Assembly: GCA_947464135.1 (NCBI GenBank)
Contig: CANHVK010000006.1
Location: forward strand, 1-60,175
Direction: 5' to 3'
DNA length: 60,175 bases
From: Flavobacteriia bacterium
GTDB taxonomy: Bacteria > Bacteroidota > Bacteroidia > Flavobacteriales_D > Crocinitomicaceae
Shown: positions 36,522-44,361 of the stretch, one piece after another
Position numbering within the stretch: position 1 is the first letter of the stretch
Layout of the letters: every line of letters starts with the position of its first letter
The notes under the pieces: model-generated
What the model was told of the DNA's origin: nothing
The model's database searches: none
The model's input: only the letters and a program-made list of their open reading frames with translations
Position numbers and translations under genes: made by a program

Positions 36522-38741
36522 TTAAAAAATCAATAATCCAATATCTCTTAGTTCAGCACAAGTTGAACTATTAAAAAATGTTTCAAAATCACCTAAATTT
36601 TGTGATTCAAAATCGATTTTAACAGTATCTAATTTATTTATTTTTAAATTATTAAATTCATTATTTCGCAAAAATAAAAAAATCCAGTTTCCAAGTGCAG
36701 GATTACATTTAACTTGAACTTGTTCTGAAAGTGTATTAAACTGTAAAATAGATTTTTGAGTTACTTTACCTTTCTTTTTACTTTCAATTATTTTTATATT
36801 AGGCACAGGACCTATCCAAACATATCGTTTTTGTGAATTTACATCATTAAAATCCGGGTTGTCTATGCAACGTTCAATGTAATTTTTAGGAATGAGTGTT
36901 CGTGGTGTTTTAAAATCAAACCAAGTATGTAAAGGCATTTCAAAACCAATTCCATGCATGTAATTAAATAATGATTTTTTTAATCCGTCGCTAAAAAGTG
37001 AATGATCAGCTCCTGTCGGATCGTCATGTTCCAAATCATTGTTAGCAAAACTACCGTTTTCTAATCCTGTAATTTTTATCTTAAACGCATCAGGATTAAG
37101 TCCGATTGGGCTATGCGCAGTAAGTGCAAACTGATGCCAAAATCCGGATTGAACAATACCAAGTTCAAATAATTGGCGAACCATTTCCATTGAATCTATG
37201 GTTTCTTGCGCCGTTTGAGTGGGAAAACCATACATTAAATAGGCGTGAACCATAATTCCAGTCTGTGTGAAATTATCTGCTACTTTGGCAACTTGTTGTA
37301 CGGTAACCCCTTTGTCAATAAGGTTTAACAAACGGTCAGAAGCAACTTCTAAGCCACCTGAAACGGCAATACAACCTGAACGAGCCAACAATCGACATAA
37401 ATCAAATGAAAAACTCTTTTCAAAACGAATATTCGTCCACCATACAACCGTGAGTTTACGTCTTAAGATTTCAAGTGCTAAATCACGCATAAGCGCAGGC
37501 GGTGCAGCTTCATCTACAAAGTGAAAACCATTATTTCCAGTTTGTTCGATAAGTTCTTCAATACGGTCTACCAATAATTTAGCCGTCGCTGCTTCGTATG
37601 TTTTTATATAATCTAGAGAAACGTCACAGAAGGTACATTTTCCCCAATAACAACCATGAGCGAGCGTTAATTTGTTCCATCGACCATCACTCCAAAGTCG
37701 ATGCATGGGATTGGCTAATTCTATAACTGACAAGTATTTTTTAAGTGGAAGGTCTGTATAATCAGGTGTTCCAACATCTTTTTGTTTGTAATCACCTTCA
37801 GTTGCGCCGTTGTAGTATGTAACTTCGTTTTTAATACAAGTAAAGGTCCGTTTCAGCTTTTCGATTGGTCTTTTTCCAGCTAAATGCTCAAGCAAGTTCT
37901 GTAATGGTCTTTCTCCATCGTCTAATGTAATAAAATCAACGAATTCGAAAACCCTTGAATCTTTTAATGATCTTAATTCAGTATTGGCGTAGCCACCACC
38001 AAGAGCCACTTTTATTGTTGGATAATGTTTTTTTATCCACTGACCACATTTGAACGCACTATATAAATTACCAGGAAATGGAGCAGAAAGTGCTACTAGC
38101 GTTGGATTTTCAGAATTAATTAAATTAGCTAGTAAATCTATCGTTATCAAATCAATATGAGAATTTTTATTAATCAACGCTTTATGTAGTTGATCAAAGG
38201 TAGAAGCTGATCTTCCAAGTCTTTCAGCATAACGACTAAATCCAAAATAAGGATCAATAGCTTCGATGATTAAATCTGAAATATCTTCCAAATATAAGGT
38301 TGCAAGGTGTCTTGCTTTGTCACGAATACCAATGGTTCCGAAAGCCCACTCTAAATCTTCTAATTGTTCAAAACGAGATGCTTCGGGTAAGTAGTTTCGT
38401 TCGCAAATTAAATAGGCCAACGTAGGATTTGTGTCATGTAAAAAAGCAATAACCGTATCAATGGTTTGTAAATAGGTATCTTGTAAATCAATGATACGTT
38501 GACTATTGTCTGAAAGAGTGTTTTTTTTTGTTTCTGCTTCCTTAAAAATAGTCGTTAATCCTTTGCTAGAAAAAAGTCTAAGAATTACTTCAATCCCTAA
38601 ATCAACTTGAAAAGATGGAATATTTAGTGTGTTTAGAAACCCTTTCAGATAGGCTGTTGCTGGATACGGTGTATTCAACTGTGTGAAAGGCGGTGTGATA
38701 AATAAGACTTTCTGTTCCAATAGTTCGTTATTTGAATTCAA
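36522..38741 (-). CDS. B12-binding-type radical SAM protein with CX4CX2C motif
   Basis: The 739-residue protein starts VLFITPPFTQLNTPYPATAYLKGFL, typical of cobalamin-binding radical SAM enzymes. A Rossmann-like B12-binding region (about 195-290) has LVALSAPFPGNLYSA and VALGGGYANTELR, but no DxHxxG cobalamin-ligand motif. The radical SAM barrel starts near 355 with GCYWGKCTFC: cysteines 364, 369 and 372, spaced CX4CX2C instead of CX3CX2C, confirmed in the codons near 37630-37655. Further family blocks are HFVDEAAPP, VVWWTNIRFEKSF and MVHAYLMYGFPTQT. Such enzymes methylate or rearrange unactivated carbons; the substrate is unknown. It stands alone on the minus strand, with 89 bases after the U32 gene start and a 103-base divergent gap to the LRR-kinase. 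Confidence 0.82.
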   Translation of the reverse strand: MNSNNELLEQKVLFITPPFTQLNTPYPATAYLKGFLNTLNIPSFQVDLGIEVILRLFSSKGLTTIFKEAETKKNTLSDNSQRIIDLQDTYLQTIDTVIAFLHDTNPTLAYLICERNYLPEASRFEQLEDLEWAFGTIGIRDKARHLATLYLEDISDLIIEAIDPYFGFSRYAERLGRSASTFDQLHKALINKNSHIDLITIDLLANLINSENPTLVALSAPFPGNLYSAFKCGQWIKKHYPTIKVALGGGYANTELRSLKDSRVFEFVDFITLDDGERPLQNLLEHLAGKRPIEKLKRTFTCIKNEVTYYNGATEGDYKQKDVGTPDYTDLPLKKYLSVIELANPMHRLWSDGRWNKLTLAHGCYWGKCTFCDVSLDYIKTYEAATAKLLVDRIEELIEQTGNNGFHFVDEAAPPALMRDLALEILRRKLTVVWWTNIRFEKSFSFDLCRLLARSGCIAVSGGLEVASDRLLNLIDKGVTVQQVAKVADNFTQTGIMVHAYLMYGFPTQTAQETIDSMEMVRQLFELGIVQSGFWHQFALTAHSPIGLNPDAFKIKITGLENGSFANNDLEHDDPTGADHSLFSDGLKKSLFNYMHGIGFEMPLHTWFDFKTPRTLIPKNYIERCIDNPDFNDVNSQKRYVWIGPVPNIKIIESKKKGKVTQKSILQFNTLSEQVQVKCNPALGNWIFLFLRNNEFNNLKINKLDTVKIDFESQNLGDFETFFNSSTCAELRDIGLLIF

Positions 38742-38844
38742 ATATCGAGAATATTATAAATAATTCGGTAAATAAAGGAAAATTAATCTTTTTTAAGGGT
38801 GAAATAGATAACTTCGCGAAAGTGTTTTTAATACATTTATTACC

Positions 38845-40137
38845 ATGATAGACGCTTCATCTTTGATTACTGAAAAATTCCCAATAGGTTCAAAAAAAAT
38901 TACCTTATCTGAAGGTTTTTCTGTCTTTCCAAAGGAATTGTTTAAATATAAAGAAACACTTGAAATCCTTGATTTATCGAAAAATAACCTATCATATTTA
39001 CCTGATAATTTTACGGAGTTCAAAAAATTAAAAATCGTGTTTTTTTCAGAAAATAATTTTGAAGAATTTCCATCAGTTTTAGCTGAATGTCCTTCTTTAA
39101 CTATGGTTGGATTTAAATCAAACCGAATTAAATCTATTCCTGAAAATGCCTTCCCAAAACATTTACAATGGTTAATACTAACTGATAATCAGATTGATTT
39201 ATTACCAAATAGTATAGGAGATTGCTACTTACTTCAAAAATGTGCGTTATCTGGAAACAAGATTTCGAAATTACCTACAACGATGCAACATTGTACTAAT
39301 CTTGAGTTATTGCGTATTTCAGCAAATCAATTACAAGAAATTCCCTTTTGGTTGGTGAATTTACCAAAGCTTTCTTGGTTGGCTATTGATGGGAATCCAT
39401 GTTCTGTAAAGCGTGATATGTCTCAAGTAAGTATTGAATTCATTGATTTTAAAGATCTTGAAATTCAAAACAAAATAGGAGAGGGCGCTTCTGGGGTTAT
39501 TTACAAGGGAGTGTTTACATTTACGAACGAACCTGTTGCAGTTAAAATATTTAAAGGAGATGTAACAAGTGATGGGTATCCTATTGATGAATTGGAAAAT
39601 TGTTTAATAGTCGGTCGTCATGAACATATAGTTCCTTTAAAAGGTAGAATTGTTAATCATCCTGAAGGTAAAGAAGGAGTTATTATGGATTTTATACCAA
39701 CAGAATTTAGTACATTGGGATTGCCTCCTAGTTTTGTTACTTGTACAAGAGATGTTTTTGAAAATGGACAAAAGTTATCATCAAAACAAGTATTTGAAAT
39801 CGCATTATCAATAGCTAAAGGTGCTGCGTTTTTACACCAACAAGGAGTAATGCATGGCGATTTATATGCACACAACACCTTGTTTCATAAGGAATCGGGA
39901 TTTTCATATTTAGGAGATTTTGGTGCATCAACTCATTATGAAAAGAATAATTTATTTGCTTCGTATTTTGAACGTTTAGATGTACGTGCTTTTGGTTGTT
40001 TAATAGATGATTTGATATCAATTACGATCCAAGACGTTTCAAAAAATAAGTTTACGATTATCAGAGATCTTTGTTGGAATGAGAATGTTTTCGAACGTCC
40101 AAGTTTTAAAGAGTTAATTCAAAAGTTAGAGAATTAA
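38845..40137 (+). CDS. Leucine-rich-repeat Ser/Thr protein kinase
   Basis: In this 430-residue protein, residues 35-185 hold about seven LRRs and residues 205-430 a Hanks-type kinase domain. Kinase features: glycine loop GEGASG (212-217), VAVK with K234, a Glu in DELEN (near 249-251), catalytic loop HGDLYAHNTL (D339, N344) with HGD in place of HRD, DFG at 358-360, and a closing FERPSF. All catalytic residues are present, so it should be active. There is no transmembrane segment, so it is cytoplasmic. The LRR part may sense a ligand or dock a substrate. It stands alone between the divergent radical SAM gene and the convergent cmk, and its end is one base from cmk. Bacterial LRR-kinases are known; this one's targets are not. 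Confidence 0.87.
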   Translation: MIDASSLITEKFPIGSKKITLSEGFSVFPKELFKYKETLEILDLSKNNLSYLPDNFTEFKKLKIVFFSENNFEEFPSVLAECPSLTMVGFKSNRIKSIPENAFPKHLQWLILTDNQIDLLPNSIGDCYLLQKCALSGNKISKLPTTMQHCTNLELLRISANQLQEIPFWLVNLPKLSWLAIDGNPCSVKRDMSQVSIEFIDFKDLEIQNKIGEGASGVIYKGVFTFTNEPVAVKIFKGDVTSDGYPIDELENCLIVGRHEHIVPLKGRIVNHPEGKEGVIMDFIPTEFSTLGLPPSFVTCTRDVFENGQKLSSKQVFEIALSIAKGAAFLHQQGVMHGDLYAHNTLFHKESGFSYLGDFGASTHYEKNNLFASYFERLDVRAFGCLIDDLISITIQDVSKNKFTIIRDLCWNENVFERPSFKELIQKLEN

Positions 40138-40138
40138 T

Positions 40139-40840
40139 TTATATTCCTCCAGCTTTTTTAACTAATTCTAATGCGACTTGTAATTGTTCTTCTTGTGTGT
40201 AGTTGCTATTATCTAACAAAATAGCATCTTCCGCCTGAATCAGAGGACTTTCTTCTCTTGTAGAATCTAAATGATCACGTTCTTCAAGATTTTTTCTAAT
40301 ATCTTCTTTTGAAACAGTATTGTTTGTCTGATAAAGTTCTAAATATCTTCTTTCCGTTCTGATTTCTGGAGAAGCTGTTATAAATAATTTTAATTCCGCA
40401 TTAGGAAAAACAACAGAACCTATATCTCTTCCATCCATAACAACCCCACCTTTAATGCCCATCTTTTGTTGTTCTTCTACCAATTTAGCGCGCACTTCCT
40501 TTATAGCTGCAATTTTACTAACTAACTGACTTACTTCCATTGTTCGAATAAAAGGCTCAACAAACTCCTTATTTAATTGAACTTCAAGCTTTCCGGAAAT
40601 TTGATTTTTATCAAAATGAATATCAATTTTTGGTAATACATCAATAATTTCGAGAGTATTGATTTCATTATTATGAACCAAATTATTTCTCAAACAATAT
40701 AGTGCAACGGATCTATACATTGCACCTGTATCAATAAAAATATAATCTAATTCTTTAGCAATTGCTTTAGCTAATGTACTTTTTCCACAACTAGAAAATC
40801 CATCAATTGCTATTGTAATTTTTCTTGAACTCATTATCAC
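40139..40840 (-). CDS. cmk: Cytidylate kinase
   Basis: This 233-residue P-loop kinase phosphorylates CMP and dCMP to the diphosphates. IAIDGFSSCGKSTLAKAIAKEL is the P-loop, IDTGAMYRSVALYCL the family nucleotide-monophosphate motif, GGVVMDGRDIGSVVFPNAELKLFITAS the central block, and RRYLELYQ lies in the lid region. SSCGKST in place of SGSGKST is the common Bacteroidota form. It overlaps the end of the E1 gene by four bases (ATGA) and is the last gene of that unit. Confidence 0.93.
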   Translation of the reverse strand: MIMSSRKITIAIDGFSSCGKSTLAKAIAKELDYIFIDTGAMYRSVALYCLRNNLVHNNEINTLEIIDVLPKIDIHFDKNQISGKLEVQLNKEFVEPFIRTMEVSQLVSKIAAIKEVRAKLVEEQQKMGIKGGVVMDGRDIGSVVFPNAELKLFITASPEIRTERRYLELYQTNNTVSKEDIRKNLEERDHLDSTREESPLIQAEDAILLDNSNYTQEEQLQVALELVKKAGGI

Positions 40841-43284
40841 GAAAATAATTTAGGATATTTTAAAGGATTGACTTCGTGCATCATTTCCATTACTTTTTCT
40901 ACAATATCCTCTAAATTTGGTTTAGAGAAATAATCACCATCAGTTCCATAAGCTGGTCTATGGTCTTTAGCTGTTAATGTTTGCGGAGCAGAATCTAATG
41001 AGAAATATGCTTTTTGTTCCACAAGAATCTTATCTAACATATAACCACATGCTCCACCACTTACATCTTCATCTATTAATAATAAACGATTTGTTTTCTC
41101 CAAGGATGATTTAATAATATGATTTATATCGAATGGTAATAAAGTTTGAACATCAATTAATTCAACTGAAATTCCAAACTCTTTTAGAACACCACACGCT
41201 TTCTCGCATATATTGAAAGTTGAACCATATGATACAATGGTAATATCAGTACCTTCAAGAACGATTTCAGGAATACCAATCGGTGTTTTAAATTGACCAA
41301 AATTTGTTGGTTTACGTTCTTTTAGTCTATATCCATTTAGTGGTTCTATTACTAACGCACAATCGTCGCTTTGCAATAAAGTATTATAAAAACCTGCTGC
41401 TTTTGTCATGTTTCTTGGAACACATACAACCATTCCACGTACAGAATTAATAATCATCCCCATAGGACTTCCTGAATGCCATATACCTTCCAGACGATGA
41501 CCACGTGTACTGATAATCAAAGGAGCTTTTTGTCCACCTTTTGTACGATATTGAAGCGTTGCTAAATCATCTGACATGATTTGAAGAGCATAAATCAAAT
41601 AATCTAAATATTGTATTTCTGCTATGGGTCTTAATCCACGCATTGCCATACCAACCCCTTGACCAATAATAGTATTTTCACGAATTCCAGTATCAAATAC
41701 GCGAAGTTCTCCAAAAGCTTCTTGTAATCCCTCACAACTTTTATTTACACCACCAATACCACCAACATCTTCACCAAAAATCAATGTTTCAGGATATTTT
41801 TCGAACAGCGTAAAATAGTTCTCTTTCAAAATCAGACGACCATCAGTCATTTCAACGTCTTCGTTATAAACAGGTAGCACTTCTCTAACAGCAACAGACT
41901 GTAGGTCAGATTGTGAATATATATGTGAAGAGTATCGTTCTTCTAAATGACTTAATTGTAATTTAATCCAATCTCCAAGAAGTTTTTTACAGGAAATGTT
42001 TTCTAACGCAATTGTTCTCAAAGAACCACGAATAATTGCATACACATCTTTGCGCAATAAATCCTTTTCTTTAGTTAAGCGATCAATATCAGCTTGAATT
42101 TTATCTTTGTGTTGCGTCTCATTCATCACTTGATTTAAAATGATCAAAACGCCATCTATATCTTTTTGAATATCATCACAAAAATCTTTCCAAGCTTCAT
42201 TTTTGAAGTTTTTAACATCTTCTTTTGCTTGCTTTTCTATTGTATCTAATTCATCAATTGTAGCGATTTTTTCACCATCAGCGTCAAATTGAATAATCCA
42301 TTCTTTGAATTTTTTTATGCAATCAAAATCTTTTTCCCATTGTAATCTTTCAGCATCTTTATAGTGTTCATGTGAACCAGATGTAGAGTGACCTTGTGGT
42401 TGATTTACCTCTTTTACATGAACTAAAACAGGAATTCTTTCTTCTCGCACAATTCGCGCAGCTTCTTCATATGTCTCAACCATATGAACATAATCCCATC
42501 CTTTTGTAACTAAAATTTCAATTCCAGGTTTTTCATTCGTTCTTTTTAATCCTGCAAGCGCTTCTGATATACTTCCTTTAGTCGTCTGTTTTGAAGTAGG
42601 TACAGAAATTCCATAACCATCATCCCAAACTGACATTAAAATAGGTAATTGAAGTACTCCCATTGCATTCATTGATTCCCAAAATACACCTTCAGAAGTA
42701 GAAGCATCTCCAATAGTTCCAAATACAATTTCATTTCCATCATTTGTAAATTTCTGAAAATGAGAATTCGATTTTAAAGAAGGGTGTTCTTTATAAACTT
42801 TGGAAGCTTGAGCAAGTCCTAACATTCTTGACATTTGCCCAGCTGTTGGTGAAATATCTGAAGCAATATTGTAATGTTGCATAAGATCTACCCAATGTCC
42901 GTTATCATCAATATTTCTTGTACAGAAATGACCTCCCATTTGTCGTCCTCCAGAAGTAGGTTCCAAATCAACATCAGCATGCGCATATAATCCTGCAAAA
43001 TATTCCTTGATAGTCAATTCACCCAAAGCAAAAACCATTGTTTGATCTCTGTAATACCCTGATCTAAAGTCACCTTTTCTAAATTGTTTTGCAACAGCAA
43101 GTTGAGCTAATTCTTTTCCGTCACCGAAAATTCCGAATTTTGCTTTACCTGTTAGTACTTCACGTCTTCCTAAAAGCGAAGTTTCTCTTGAAAGACAGGC
43201 TAATTTATAATCATTGAGAATTTGACTTTTAAATGTATCAAAATCAACATTTTGGTTTTCAGTTTGAACAAGGTCTTTTGACAT
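40837..43284 (-). CDS. 2-Oxo acid dehydrogenase E1, fused alpha and beta subunits
   Basis: This 815-residue thiamine-diphosphate enzyme fuses the alpha subunit (about 1-370: YYRDQTMVFALGE, GRQMGGHFCTRN, GTIGDASTSEGVFWESMNAMG) to the beta subunit (about 470-815: LIFGEDVGGIGGVNKSCEGL, FDTGIRENTIIGQGVGMAMRGLRPIAEIQYLDYL, LLIDEDVSGGACGYML). It decarboxylates a 2-oxo acid and passes the acyl group to a lipoyl E2, which is absent from this window. Fused E1 proteins of this length are common in Bacteroidota and are annotated as branched-chain 2-oxoacid or pyruvate dehydrogenase; I cannot choose between them from motifs. It is coupled to cmk downstream. TATATTTG at 43307-43314 is a likely -7 box. Confidence 0.9.
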   Translation of the reverse strand: MSKDLVQTENQNVDFDTFKSQILNDYKLACLSRETSLLGRREVLTGKAKFGIFGDGKELAQLAVAKQFRKGDFRSGYYRDQTMVFALGELTIKEYFAGLYAHADVDLEPTSGGRQMGGHFCTRNIDDNGHWVDLMQHYNIASDISPTAGQMSRMLGLAQASKVYKEHPSLKSNSHFQKFTNDGNEIVFGTIGDASTSEGVFWESMNAMGVLQLPILMSVWDDGYGISVPTSKQTTKGSISEALAGLKRTNEKPGIEILVTKGWDYVHMVETYEEAARIVREERIPVLVHVKEVNQPQGHSTSGSHEHYKDAERLQWEKDFDCIKKFKEWIIQFDADGEKIATIDELDTIEKQAKEDVKNFKNEAWKDFCDDIQKDIDGVLIILNQVMNETQHKDKIQADIDRLTKEKDLLRKDVYAIIRGSLRTIALENISCKKLLGDWIKLQLSHLEERYSSHIYSQSDLQSVAVREVLPVYNEDVEMTDGRLILKENYFTLFEKYPETLIFGEDVGGIGGVNKSCEGLQEAFGELRVFDTGIRENTIIGQGVGMAMRGLRPIAEIQYLDYLIYALQIMSDDLATLQYRTKGGQKAPLIISTRGHRLEGIWHSGSPMGMIINSVRGMVVCVPRNMTKAAGFYNTLLQSDDCALVIEPLNGYRLKERKPTNFGQFKTPIGIPEIVLEGTDITIVSYGSTFNICEKACGVLKEFGISVELIDVQTLLPFDINHIIKSSLEKTNRLLLIDEDVSGGACGYMLDKILVEQKAYFSLDSAPQTLTAKDHRPAYGTDGDYFSKPNLEDIVEKVMEMMHEVNPLKYPKLFS

Positions 43285-43306
43285 ACAACATAATATAGTT
43301 CTTTTA

Positions 43307-43314
43307 CAAATATA
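43307..43314 (-). promoter_or_regulatory. -7 box TATATTTG of the E1-cmk operon
   Basis: Exact TAnnTTTG on the minus strand, 22 bases before the E1 start. The nearest TTG on that strand (43339-43341) is 24 bases upstream, somewhat far. Confidence 0.5.
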
Positions 43315-43380
43315 GTGAAATCAGTTTTAATATTTTAACAAAAAAACTATACTCAGCAGATATTATTGTGAATATAAAAG

Positions 43381-44361
43381 TCAAAAAAGTGAATCATTAC
43401 AAATTAAGATTTGATAACTTGTAGCAAAACCACTAAATATTCCAAGTGCTCCATTTGAGATGTTTGAAGGAACATTTATTGGAGAAGAAAAAGGACTTCC
43501 ACCTGAATTAATTTGAGCATATTTGTTACTGAAATATTTATATGCCGTCGAATTTATCGTAGAAAATTTGATCACCACAGTATCATTTCTTTTATAAAGT
43601 CCTTTTTCATTTTCAGGAAGTGATTTATCAAAAGATGTTCTTGGATTTTCAAACCAAAAATTAAACTTTTTACCATTAAAAAAATTATCATCAAAAACTG
43701 GATTTCTAGGTCTGTAAAATCTCGTGTCTGCGTTTTGATTATTTCCAGTCTTAATTCTCAATACCTCCCAAAAGTAGGAATCACCAATGGCTGCAGGGTC
43801 TGATAATTTAGCATATGCAAAACCAAAATTTGGGGTAGATTTTTCAGGCTTCCAATAAACAGTATCAAGTGGAATCGATGTAGGAATCGATGTGTTTGCA
43901 GAATATTTTTTTCCTTTATAGTGAATTGTTATGGTATAATTTGTGTTTTCTCTTCCAAAAAACAAAGGATTTAAAGTTGAATAGGCACAAAATTTAAACT
44001 TTTTTAAATAAAATGATGGGATTCCAAAAACGTATGCCCCAAGTTCTTCATAACCTGTTGGAATATCTGAAGAACAAACTGTTTGTAAAGTATCAAAATT
44101 GATTCCATCTGAAATTGTAATAACTGCATCTGAAATATATGAACCAAACAAACTGTCTAATGAGTTTTCTTCAAAAATATTTCTATTTGTTGTTAATAAA
44201 ATAAAAGGTGGAAGTCCTGTTTCAATTCTTCCATCAACGACGAGTTTTTCTTCATAACCTGGAATATCTAGAATGATATCTTTTTGACAACCAATAAATA
44301 TGGTGGTTAAAAGCAAACAAGCCCAAAGAATAGATTTATATTTTAAAATGAGAAATTCCAT
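43381..44361 (-). CDS. DUF4249 family lipoprotein
   Basis: The 326-residue protein has a lipoprotein signal with lipobox IFIGC near residue 25, so it is probably on the outer-membrane side. The mature part opens with the family pattern (IPGYEEKLVVDGRIETGLPPFILLTTN) and is beta-rich, with aromatic-rich strands. DUF4249 proteins regularly accompany TonB-dependent receptors in Bacteroidota. Here the gene overlaps the end of the receptor gene by 19 bases, so they surely form a pair. It may act as the receptor's surface partner, comparable in position to SusD though unrelated. Substrate unknown. Confidence 0.82.
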   Translation of the reverse strand: MEFLILKYKSILWACLLLTTIFIGCQKDIILDIPGYEEKLVVDGRIETGLPPFILLTTNRNIFEENSLDSLFGSYISDAVITISDGINFDTLQTVCSSDIPTGYEELGAYVFGIPSFYLKKFKFCAYSTLNPLFFGRENTNYTITIHYKGKKYSANTSIPTSIPLDTVYWKPEKSTPNFGFAYAKLSDPAAIGDSYFWEVLRIKTGNNQNADTRFYRPRNPVFDDNFFNGKKFNFWFENPRTSFDKSLPENEKGLYKRNDTVVIKFSTINSTAYKYFSNKYAQINSGGSPFSSPINVPSNISNGALGIFSGFATSYQILICNDSLF

